Assembly: GCA_032622095.1 (NCBI GenBank)
Contig: CP136066.1
Location: 200,838,978 to 200,902,977 of the forward strand
DNA length: 64,000 nt
Direction: 5' to 3'
Source of the DNA: Siphonodentalium dalli
Taxonomy: Eukaryota > Mollusca > Scaphopoda > Gadilida > Siphonodentaliidae
The first letter of the stretch is position 1. Each line of letters opens with the position of its first letter. The notes beneath the pieces are model-generated. The model worked only from the letters and a program-made list of their open reading frames with translations. It was not told the DNA's origin and did no database searches. Of the stretch, positions 11,801 to 21,564 are shown one piece after another. Made by a program: the position numbers and the translations under genes.

Positions 11801-14098
11801 TTTGGGAGGTTCTCATATGAACATATTATCCGCCAGTCATACGCGGTGGAGGTTCATATTATCCGCCGTCATATGCGAGGGGGGTTCTCATATTATCCAC
11901 CGGTCATACGCGAGGGAGGTTCTTATATTCTCCTCCGGTCATACGTTGGGGAGGTTCTCATATGAACATATTATCCGCCGGTCATACGCGGTGGAGGTTA
12001 CTATTATCCGCCGATCATACGCGAGGGAAGTTCTCATATTATCCTTCGGTCATATGTGGGGGAGGTTCTGATATGAACATATTATCCGCCGGTCATACAC
12101 GGTGGAGGTTCATATTATCCGCCGGTCATATGCGAGGGAGGTTCTCATATTATCCTCTGGTCATACATGGGGGAGGTTCTCATATGAACATATTATCCGC
12201 CGGTCATACGTGGTGGAGGTTCATATTATCCACCGGTCATACGCGAGGGAGGTTCTCATATTATCCTCCAGTCATACGATGGGGAGGTTCTCATATGAAC
12301 ATATTAACCGCCGGTCATATGCGAGGGAGGTTCTTATATTATCCACCGGTCATACGCGAGGGAGGTTCTCATATTATCCTCCGGTCATACGTAGGGGAGG
12401 TTCTCATATGAACATATTATCTGCCGGTCATACGCGGTGGAGGTTCATATTATCCGCCGGTCATACGCGAGGGAAGTTTTCATATTATCCTCCAGTCATA
12501 CGTGGGGGAGGTTCTGATATGAACATATTATCTGCCGGTCATACGCGGTGGAGGTTCATTTTATCCACCGTTCATACGCGAGGGAGGTTCTCATATTAGC
12601 CTCCGGTCATACATAGGGGAGGTTCTCATATGAACATATTATCTGCCGGTCATACACGGTGGAGGTTCATATTATCCGCCGGTCATACGCGAGGGAGGTT
12701 CTCATATTATCATCCGGTCATACGTGGGGGAGGTTCTGATATGAACATATTATTCGCCGGTCACACGCAGTGGAGGTTCATATTATCCACCGGTCATACG
12801 CGGTGGAAGTTCTCATATGAACATATTATCCGCCGGTCATACGCGGTGGAGGTTCATATTATCTGCCGGTCATACGCGAGGGAAGTTCTCATATTATCCT
12901 CCGATCATATGTGGGGGAGGTTCTGATATGAACATATTATCCGCCGGTCATACGCGGTGGAGGTTCATATTATCCGCCGGTCATACGCGAGGGAGGTTCT
13001 CATATTATCCACCGGTCATATGCGAGGGAGGTTCTCATATTATCCTCTGGTCATACGTAGGGGAGGTTCTCATATGAACATATTATCTGCCGGTCATACG
13101 CGGTGGAGGTTCATATTATCCGCCGGTCATACGCGAGGGAAGTTTTCATATTATCCTCCAGTCATACGCGGGGGAGGTTCTGATATGAACATATTATCTG
13201 CCGGTCATACGCGGTGGAGGTTCATTTTATCCACCGGTCATACGCGGTGGAGGTTCATATTATCTGCCGGTCATATGCGAGGGAGGTTCTCATATTATCC
13301 ACTGGTCATATGCAAGGGAGGTTCTCATATTATCCTCCGGTCATACGTTGGGGAGGTTCTCATATGAACATATTATCCGCCGGTCATACGCGGTGGAGGT
13401 TCATATTATCCGCCGATCATACGCGAGGGAAGTTCTCATATTATCCTTCGGTCATATGTGGGGGAGGTTCTGATATGAACATATTATCCGCCGGTCATAC
13501 ACGGTGGAGGTTCATATTATCCACCGGTCATACGTAGGGGAGGTTCTCATATGAACATCTTATCCACCGGTCATACGCAGTGGAGGTTCTCATATGAACA
13601 TATTATCTGCCGGTCATACGCGGTGGAGGTTCTCATATGAATATATTATCCGCAGGTCATACGCGGTGGAGGTTCATATTATCCGCCGGTCATACACGAG
13701 GGAAGTTCTCATATTATCCTTCGGTCATAGGTGGGGGACGTTCTGATATGAACATATTATCATTCGGTCATAGGTGGGGGACGTTCTGATATGAACATAT
13801 TATCTGCCGGTCATACACGGTGGAGGTTCATATTATCCACCGGTCATACGTAGGGGAGGTTCTCATATGAACATATTATCCGCCGGTCATACGCAGTGGA
13901 GGTTCTCATATGAACATATTATCCTTCGGTCATACGCAGTGGAGGTTCTGATATGAACATATTATCTGCCGGTCATACGCGGTGGAGGTTCATATTATCC
14001 ACTGGTCATACGCGGTGGAGGTTCTCATATGAACATATTATCTACCGGTCATATGCGAGGGAGGTTCTCATGTTATCCACCGGTCACACCGAGGGAGG
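5871..14098 (+). repeat. 8.2-kb minisatellite array with higher-order structure
   Basis: The array consists of head-to-tail units sharing GGTCATACGCG, GGGAGGTTCTCATAT and TTATCC. Three unit lengths alternate: 33 bp (..GGTGGAGGTTCATATTATCCGCC), 35 bp (..GAGGGAGGTTCTCATATTATCC) and 43 bp (with an added ATATGAACA). Between about 6735 and 7830, units are grouped as 33+35+35+43 = 146 bp and this group repeats. Larger blocks of about 1.9-2.1 kb are also copied: for example 9367 onward reappears at 11371 (offset 2004) and 8777 onward at 10892 (offset 2115). Long open frames in all three forward frames are repeat artefacts, not genes. The array belongs to the foldback arms, because it resumes inverted after 14098. 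Confidence 0.93.
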
Positions 14099-14410
14099 AT
14101 ATGACCGGCGGATAATATGTTCATATGAGAACCTCCCCAACGTATGACCAGAGGATAATATGAGAACCTCCCTCGCGTATGACCGGTGGATAATGTGAAC
14201 CTCCACCGCGTATGACCGGCAGATAATATGTTCATATCAGAACCTCCCCCGCGTATGACCGGAGGATAATATGAGAACTTCCCTCGCGTATGACCGGCGG
14301 ATAATATGAACCTCCACCGCGTATGACCGGCAGATAATATGTTCATATGAGAACCTCCCCCGCGTATGACTGGCAGATAATATGAGAACCTCCACCGCAT
14401 ATGAATGGCG
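14099..14410 (-). repeat. Inverted tail of the minisatellite array
   Basis: From about 14099 the same units appear as the reverse complement (for example GAACCTCCCTCGCGTATGACC). This makes a foldback junction with the preceding array. Only about 0.3 kb of array is present in this arm against 8.2 kb in the other, so the palindrome is strongly lopsided. Confidence 0.9.
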
Positions 14411-15371
14411 GACACATAAGTTTTTAAGTCTATAAGCACTATTTGATTTGAATATTCTTTTGAATAGTCTTACCATTGACATATTCATTCGTTCAAACCA
14501 GTTGATCTATTTTGTAACTTGGCTTTTAGTCGCTGGGCTCCGGCATCTGGGCTTTTAGTCACAACTGAAATAAAAATAAGTGAGAATATCTTGGAGCGAA
14601 TTTCTGCAACAATTTCACAGCCTGGTGGACCCATTTGGAAATAAATGCATTCCCTGTGTCTAATTCTACATTTTGATATACTATACGCCCCATTATATTG
14701 AATATACTGGCTGAAATCGATCCTGTAATTGTAAACATCGAGTCTATTTTTAGCTGTTTTATCGGAGCGTGTTTGCGTGTTCGCCATTACAATATTCGCA
14801 CTAAACCAGCCATATTGTAGCTAAAAACGATTGCACAGTACTCCACTGCGTTATTTGATACCTAAAACTTGTTGTTTGCTAGTGTATTCATCGAGAAATC
14901 TAAATTCTAAACATTAATGTCGAACGCAGTTTTTCGTGTTTGTGGCATTTTATGTTAGGTCAGTTGTCGACCGGATAATGTAACTTCCGGTGTCCGGTCA
15001 GTGGCGGGGTTAATATGTGTGGATAGGGCGAATGTGGACCTTTCGTTAGACACCAAAAGTAGCCCTATATGCGCTGTATTCCTCGAGCTATCGGCCGTCC
15101 CACGCAATTTGAAAATCCTGTCCCGCAGATTGTCATGCTATCCCAAATTCCACCCCATGTTAGGTCAGTTGTCGATCAAATAATGCAACTTCTGGTATTT
15201 GGTTAGTGGCGGGGTTAATATGTTTGGATAGGGCGAACGTGTGCCTTTCGTTAGACACCAAAATGAGCCCCCTACGCCCTGTATTCCTCGAGATATCGGC
15301 CGTCCCACGCAATTTGAAATTCTGTCCCGCAGATTGTCGTTTTGTCCCATATCCCATCCCATCCCGCAGAT
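14411..15371 (-). repeat. Right arm, inner segment
   Basis: Reverse complement of 685-1512 plus 5806-5870 of the left arm, without the LINE. It includes the mirrored 100-codon frame (14485-14787) and the duplicated sub-repeat (about 14950-15170 and 15180-15371). The outer part of this arm continues at 16219-16438. Confidence 0.85.
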
Positions 15372-15842
15372 GGATTAACAACGACAACTTTCCGATATCC
15401 GAGTGGTGCATCTTCGAACATTCTGTTCGCACGAACAATCACATTGAAGGTAAATATCTACTTTTGTACCTCACAGTTGTTTTTTTAAATTACAAAAATA
15501 TATATTTATAATAAAATATATTTAAAAATATTACAATGTGTTCTATTATACTTTGCCATTTTCATAACCTCTGTTTTATACTTGTAGCTTGGCACAGGCG
15601 AATGAACGGCGGGTCAGCGGCTAAGTTTTTACAAACTAGCACCAATTCTGCATGCCGAGGCAGACCACGTCGCGATCTCCGTGGCAGCTCGTGACCTTGA
15701 GACAGACCACAGAACCAAATACACCAAGATCGACTTGGCGCTTGAAGAGTTGTGGCAGCAATATAGAGAGAAGAACGTAACAACGACAGATTTTCTGCGA
15801 AAGTGCAACGAAATTTACAAGATGGGAAAGAAGAAGAACTAG
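15371..15842 (+). pseudogene. Decayed MULE-type transposase C-terminus (two exons)
   Basis: The first exon, about 15371-15449, ends with a donor (GAAG|GTAAAT) and encodes NDNFPISEWCIFEH then RTNNHIE. The second starts after TTGTAG at 15588 and encodes WHRRMN. After a one-base frame disruption it continues from 15606 as LAPILHAEADHVAI, then ALEELWQQYREKNV and TTDFLRKCNEIY, ending at TAG 15840-15842. The order 'W, RTNN.xE.WH..xN, then LW..Y and FL..C..xY' is a pattern I associate with FLYWCH/MULE-type transposases and their domesticated relatives in animals. An AATAAA lies downstream near 15970. The catalytic DDE core is absent. The region is present only in the right arm, between inner and outer TIR homology, as expected for the remaining internal part of a once-autonomous element. 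Confidence 0.6.
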
Positions 15843-16121
15843 TAATGAGAACTGAAACATGTATATAAAGTGCTTTTGTGTGACATTGTTCAGCTTTTCA
15901 TATACAGTTGTAGTCACAATGTAGTTAAATGCTTTTACTATGTCGTTTATTTATGTTTAAATTTACTGAAATAAATTGTTATCCATATCGCCAAAACTGT
16001 TGTCAAATCTGTCATAATCTCCAACACACCATAAAGTGATGAAATAAATCAGCTTAAGTAGTGATTAAGCTGTATAAGCCGAGTTAATCCCCTGCAATCA
16101 ACTCCAATTAACACAATATAT

Positions 16122-16210
16122 GGGGCCGAAACGTCCCGGCCGAAACGTCCCAGCCGAAACGTCCCTGGACCGAAAAGGTCTGAGCCGAAACGACTCCGGA
16201 CCGAAACGAC
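16122..16210 (+). repeat. Short GC-rich tandem motif
   Basis: Six or so variants of GGCCGAAACGTCCC occur in a row. The motif is far more GC-rich than its surroundings and lies just inside the outer right TIR segment. Confidence 0.7.
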
Positions 16211-16218
16211 CCGTTCCC

Positions 16219-16438
16219 CCCCTATTAACCAACCAATCGGGGACATTACTGCCACTATTGTCGATTAATTTACGAAAATGGGCCATATAAGTAATTAACT
16301 GGTGCTATTCCCGCATAATTCACCCGAAAACAGCGTTTAAAAGGCTTTTTAAAAATTTGAAAACGCCAAGCTTGTCTTTTAGTCACCTGCCTTAAAAACT
16401 GCCAAGCTTGGCGCCAAGCTTGCATTTTAGCCACTCTC
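16219..16438 (-). repeat. Right arm, outer TIR segment
   Basis: Reverse complement of 382-601, nearly base for base. It ends at the right terminus and is followed by the right target duplication TCGTGATGC (16439-16447). Confidence 0.87.
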
Positions 16439-16530
16439 TCGTGATGCAACTGGTAAAGACAAATATGCGAATTTATTGTTACTGTCACTGTTTGTTGTTT
16501 TCAATCTTATAACTACCATGGATTTCACTT

Positions 16531-16533
<3 letters not shown>

Positions 16534-16581
<48 letters not shown>
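16534..16581. repeat. (TA)n microsatellite
   Basis: An uninterrupted TA dinucleotide run of about 47 bp. Confidence 0.95.
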
Positions 16582-16583
<2 letters not shown>

Positions 16584-16616
16584 ACATAGTATTTCTGAAA
16601 TACGGATTATATTTAC

Positions 16617-16682
16617 ACCGGGAAAACCCTAGTCTATTATTAGCTATAGTATAGTATACCTAATAAAAGACTGGGTTTTTCC
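16617..16682. repeat. Short imperfect hairpin
   Basis: GGGAAAACCCTAGTCTATTA is mirrored imperfectly by TAATAAAAGACTGGGTTTTTCC about 20 bp later. It could be a small MITE remnant. Confidence 0.5.
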
Positions 16683-16892
16683 AAATAGCATCAGGTCTAA
16701 ATATAGTCTAACACTATATAATGAATAAAATGGCTTCTTGGAAAATTTTGTAACTTTCCAGAAGACATCAACAGTATATAAAAGGTAAGTGAAGTAATAT
16801 ATCGATAAACACTCTCATTATAATTTTACATATCTTATTTGTTTTCCATCTCATGACTTTATTCACAGTCATTGGGAATCACTGTCCATACA

Positions 16893-16947
16893 CGGTTACT
16901 GGACATAAAGTCCCAAAATAAGGTTTTAATCGAATTTATAAATCGGA
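16893..16947. repeat. Inverted repeat flanking element A1 (left copy)
   Basis: TGGACATAAAGT, AAGGTTTTAAT and AATTTATAAATCGG are found here and, inverted, at 20746-20807. The pair brackets element A1 and lies outside its target duplication. This suggests A1 landed inside an older palindromic element whose outer ends I cannot define. No gene is seen in 16950-17177. Confidence 0.55.
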
Positions 16948-17177
16948 TTTATCATTTCCCACGTTTTTCGGCTTCCGATTGAGAATTTATAGATGGCGAC
17001 GAGTCACTCGGAACTAAACGTGGAAATGGTTTAAACTCCGTTAATTTTGAGTCCGGAATGATTTTATCGCTGCAGAGTTGTACCTGAGTATGTTATTTAT
17101 AGGAAACAGGCGACATATGCCCGGTGTTTTGTGTTTGGTGCGTTATTTTAGATATGTTTGTCCGGCTATTTGGTAAT

Positions 17178-20100
17178 CAGGTCAGGCACATTATTGAATT
17201 CCACTATTATAGCGGTATTCCAACATTGTAGTGGTATATGACTATTACCGTTTTGTGAATTTTATAAAAGAGGGATAATCCAAAATCATTTATCTCAGAT
17301 ATTATTAAAAATCAGTGTCGGACTAATTTGGTATTATACATTTATTTTGTCCAGGAGAATGATTAATCGTGACGGCACACGATAAGCAACTCAATTGGCA
17401 TTCAATTAGTTAAAATGTTGTTATGAAGGAGCGATTGAGTCATCCCACGTGTAATGTCATCTAGAAAGGCAAATGTTATAATATTAATGAATAACAAACT
17501 GGCGCAAAAGATTGCACAACGAGTTTTGTCGGAAGGATGTTCATTTGCTGCGATATTGTTGTAAGAGTGACATTGGCTGTGCACTGCATGGTATGCACGG
17601 TCTTCTAACCCTTGGAACAAACGTCGCACTACCGACGACTCGAATTTGAATTCGAGTCGACAAAAGTGCGACGTTTGTTTCAAACAAATGCGAGCAGACG
17701 CACTACCGACGAAGTATGCGTGTTGGCAGCACAAATATAATTGCTGATGCGTCTGATATCCGTGTTTGAAACAAGAGAGAGAGCGATGTTTTATTGCCTC
17801 CTTGAAGGAGAGATATGTGTACAAGTATATACATGTTTATGAATACAACAGTGACATTCAAACTAAATCAATTTAACTTATATGAGGTTGGTTGACCTTT
17901 TGCATTGGAAAACACCAACGAACGTGACGTAATTTGGTGGTATTTGAATTCGAGTCGGCGAAAGTGCAACGTTTGTTTCAAATTAAATGCGAGTAGACGC
18001 ACTAAATAAATAAGTATTCCGTTTGGATATACCCGCTATATACTATGCATGGACGTGTGCAAATTTCACATCAACGATGGGTTGAAATTGTTCTTGTAAT
18101 TTGATTTTCCAACAATGAATTATTCGGGAATTTGTTGTTTTTAGACCAACATTTGCATATTTTCCTACTTTTGGTCCATCATTTTGACGGAAATGGCCAT
18201 CAGTCGGGAAGCTTGTGTCCTGGTCCCTCATTACCCCGTGGCCAGCCAAAAAAACTGCTATTTATTTTCCTATGCATTTGTTAAATATTATGAACTTAAA
18301 TGGTCATCAGTTGGAAATTTTCCAACCTTCGTGGGGCGTGTCAGGTTGGAAATTTCCAACACACTTGGAAAGCTTGAGGCCAGTCTAGATGCTATAGGTA
18401 TTTGCGATTTTCATGTTCAGATTTCAAAACTTTTCTCCCACCGTGCCCAACTATGATCGGGTTCAGGTCGCTAATTTTTCTTCTACTGGCAGAACCATGG
18501 TCCGGCCGCCCAGTACATGATCACAAGTCTACTGATCAATTCAGAAATTACAGAATATGCTATCATCCAGGCATGTGACGGAACAGCCAAGCGGATTGCA
18601 AATTGAATTACGCAAAGTTATTAGTCCCCCCCCCCCCCCGACTGAGTCCCTGTAGCTATACGTCCCTGCCCGCCATGTTTATTGTACCACGTGGTTTTAG
18701 TTAGGCATACTAACGCAATATAGTGTTATACGGCGTTGACCTCAATTTGCTATTAAATTGTTAAAACGGCACAACGTTTTCGTATAAAAAGTAAACTGGA
18801 CCTGATTTCTTTCAGACAAGTTCAGAGCAAAAGAATCATGTCCGACCTAAAATATATTTCGTAGGTATATGTTTCAAATACCTACGAAATAGCGATATAA
18901 AACCAATAATTTCGTCGCTCGGAAGTCAAAAGCCGCATTTTCTCACTAAATTTTACGTTTTCAATTGATACATAAATTCATATTTTAGCCGTTTTGACCA
19001 AAACACTCATGAACGATTTATGCCATTTTAAGAAATCATTTAGATTCCTCTTGAATTAAATGCGACGTTTGTTTCAACAGCCGAATTTTGAATTAAACTC
19101 GAGTCTAACCCTTGGAACAAACGTCGCACTACCGACGAATCGAATTCAATTAGAATTAGACTCGAGTTTAATTCATTATTCGTCTGTTGAAACAAACGTT
19201 GCATTTAATTCAAGACGAATCTAAATGATTTCTTAAAATGGCATAAAGCGTTCATAAGGGTTTTGGTCAAAACGGCTAAAATAGGAAGTTTTATATCAAT
19301 TCTAAAACGTAAAATTTAGTGAGAACATGTGGCATTTGACTTCCAATCGACAAAATTAATGTTTCGATTCTGAGGAGTGGAAATTATTGGTTTTATATCG
19401 CTATTCCATATTTTAGGTCGGACATGATTCTTTAGGTGGTATTTTACTCTGAACTTGTCTGAAAGAAATCAGGTCCAGTTTATTTTTATACGAAAACGTT
19501 GTACCTTTTTAACAATTTAATAGCAAGTTGATGTCAACGCGGAATAACACTATACTGCGTCAGTATGCCTATCTAAAATAATGTAGTAAAATAAACATGG
19601 CGGACAGGGACGTATAGCTAGAGGGGCTCCGTTGGGGTGGGCTAATAAATTTGCGTAATTCAATTTGCACCCCGCTTGGCTGTTCCTTCACATGCCTGGA
19701 TAATAGCCTATTTTGATTGGATCAGTAGACTTGTGATCATGCACTGGGCGGACCATGGTTCTGCCAGTAGAAGAAAAATCAAGGATCTGAACCTGAAAAC
19801 CCGATCATAGTTGGGCACAGCGGGAGAAAACTTTGAACATGAGAACCGCAATAGCATTAGACTGGCCTCAAGCTTTCCAAGTGTTGAAAATTTCCAATCT
19901 GACACCCCCACGAAGGTTGGAAAATTTCCAACTGATGGCATTTAAGTTCATACTTTTGAACAAAAGCATAGGAAAATAATTAGCAGTTTTTTTTTTTGGC
20001 TGGCTGGCCACGGGGGTCATGAGGGACCAGGACACAGGCTTCCCGACTGATGGTCATTTCAGTCAAAATGTTGGACCAAAGGTAGGAAAATATGCAAATG

Positions 20101-20689
20101 TTGGTCTAAAAACAACAAATTCCCCAATGATTCATTGTTGGAAAATCAAATTACAAGAACAATTTCAACCCATCGTTGATGTGAAATTTGCACACGTCCA
20201 TGCACAGTATAGCGTGTATATCCAAACGGAATAATTATTTATTTAGTGCGTCTACTCGCATTTAATTTGAAACAAACGTCGCACTTTCGTCGACTCGAAT
20301 TCAAATACCACCAAATTACGTCATGCTCGTTGGTGTTTTCCAGTTTCAATTGGAATTCCCTCATTAGCATATCATTATGCAGCTCGTTTGCATTTCTCCT
20401 ATTTAAATTCGGGTCGACGGTGATGCGACGTTTGTTTCAAACACGGATCTCAGACGCATCAGCAATTAAATTCGTGTTGACCACACGCATTCTTCGTCGG
20501 CAGTGCGTCTACTCGCATTTATTTGAAACAAACGTCGCACTTTTGTCGACTCGAATTCAAATAATTGAATTCGAGTCGTCGGTAGTGCGACGTTTGTTCC
20601 AATGGTAATCTAGACGCAAATACAGGAAACATGAACATGTAATGGTCATATACCCCTATAATAGTGGAATTAAGGATGTGCCTGACCTG
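17178..20689. mobile_element. Palindromic DNA element A1 (CAGGTCAGGCACAT ends)
   Basis: The left end is CAGGTCAGGCACAT and the right end its near-complement, ATGTGCCTGACCTG. Flanks carry a 5-bp direct repeat, GTAAT (17173-17177 and 20690-20694). Much of the interior is a large imperfect palindrome centred near 19130: for example 18043-18249 read backward resembles 20019-20234. The arms are unequal; about 280-400 bp next to the left end has no partner on the right. Many copies of AACAAACGTCGCAC and CGACTCGAATT, in both orientations, occupy the arms near the ends and the centre. No transposase is visible, so it is non-autonomous. The same terminal family recurs at 54142-57187. I cannot assign a superfamily. 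Confidence 0.75.
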
Positions 20690-20745
20690 GTAATGCCTTC
20701 ATCGGTTTTCATCAGTGCATTATACTTGAGCATTTATATTAGTAT

Positions 20746-20807
20746 ACCGATTTATAAATTCTATTAAAACCTTAATTTTGTTATATACTTTATGTCCAAT
20801 AACTGTG
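20746..20807. repeat. Inverted repeat flanking element A1 (right copy)
   Basis: Inverted partner of 16893-16947, sharing CCGATTTATAAATT, ATTAAAACCTT and ACTTTATGTCCA. It lies just outside the right GTAAT target duplication of A1. Confidence 0.55.
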
Positions 20808-21564
20808 GTCCACTCCGCTCTAGCAACTTAATAATTTATCTTATAACGCGTGCATGTCGTCACTTACTTAAAACGTTATTTCGCATTGGTCTAATAATAA
20901 GCAATTATGTGGTGGTCAGTGGTGTACAATGGTGTAATGATCTAAATGATTTGTCGATTAGTCGACGAACTGTTCACCAAAAGTCGACTCCAGAATCCCA
21001 AGTCGATTAGTTGCATCAACTTGAGCACGTAGTCACTAATTTCTTGTGCATGTCACAAACTTTAGAAAACTCGGCGGAAATAAAGGAATAAAAATAATAT
21101 CTATTACCAAGTCACCTGGACCACCTGTTACATGATTTGTACAAATAACCAGAGTGCATCGTTGCCATACCAGGGTGCATCTGCATCGGTCATCTCCTGT
21201 GGAGACTGATATTGTGAAAGATTTCACAAGTCGCAGCGGCAATGTAATATCCTATTTTGAGGTAGATGCTGGGTTAAATCAGCCAAGTTGGTTATGCATA
21301 TTTTTTTTATCAGAAAGAGGTATATTATACATGTAAATGGGAAATTCCTTACATATGCATATGTGGTTTATTTTCAAAGATTCTTTCATGAAACAGATCT
21401 TCCTGAATTTCCAGTAAAGTAAATAAAATTCCAATCATTTTTCAATTTTGGGTAAAATATAGTCAAAATTTTATTTTAAAAAACGGCTCAAATTTAAGGT
21501 TGAAAACATGCATATTTCTAAATCGCAGTCATGTGACATATTTTCAGGTAGCTATATGTGTACG
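20808..21564. other. Intergenic, upstream of the Ig-domain gene
   Basis: No ORF or repeat with clear support. The promoter and any 5' UTR of the Ig-domain gene should lie here, but I see no decisive TATA or initiator element. Confidence 0.3.

Larger units (their letters stand above)
382..16438. mobile_element. Giant foldback/Mutator-like (MULE) composite element
   Basis: The ends are inverted copies of each other: 382 onward reads GAGAGTGGCTAAAATGC, and the complement of 16438 backward reads the same. Immediately outside lies a perfect 9-bp direct repeat, TCGTGATGC, at 373-381 and 16439-16447. A 9-bp duplication with kilobase-scale inverted repeats is characteristic of the Mutator-like superfamily and of Drosophila Foldback elements. 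The right arm also carries a decayed MULE-type transposase C-terminus (15371-15842). Inside, in order: left arm, an inserted LINE, an 8.2-kb tandem array, an inversion point near 14098, a 0.3-kb inverted array and the right arm. No complete transposase is visible, so this copy is probably non-autonomous. The arms are nearly identical in the stretch I compared by eye (7 differences over about 303 bp at 1201-1503). Confidence 0.87.

Noticed and set aside
5842-13537. Many long overlapping plus-strand open frames (up to 276 codons) with phrases such as HTRGRFSYYPPVIR
   Set aside because: All are translations of the 33/35/43-bp repeats in three frames. Stops are rare only because of unit composition, and there is no coding signal or unique start.
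5871-14410. CRISPR-like array of short repeats
   Set aside because: Units are contiguous, without unique spacers of constant length, in an animal genome with LINEs and introns. It is a minisatellite.
15001-15438. Frames on both strands in the right arm
   Set aside because: They lie in duplicated TIR sub-repeats shared with the left arm. Only the downstream transposase-like exon pair has support.
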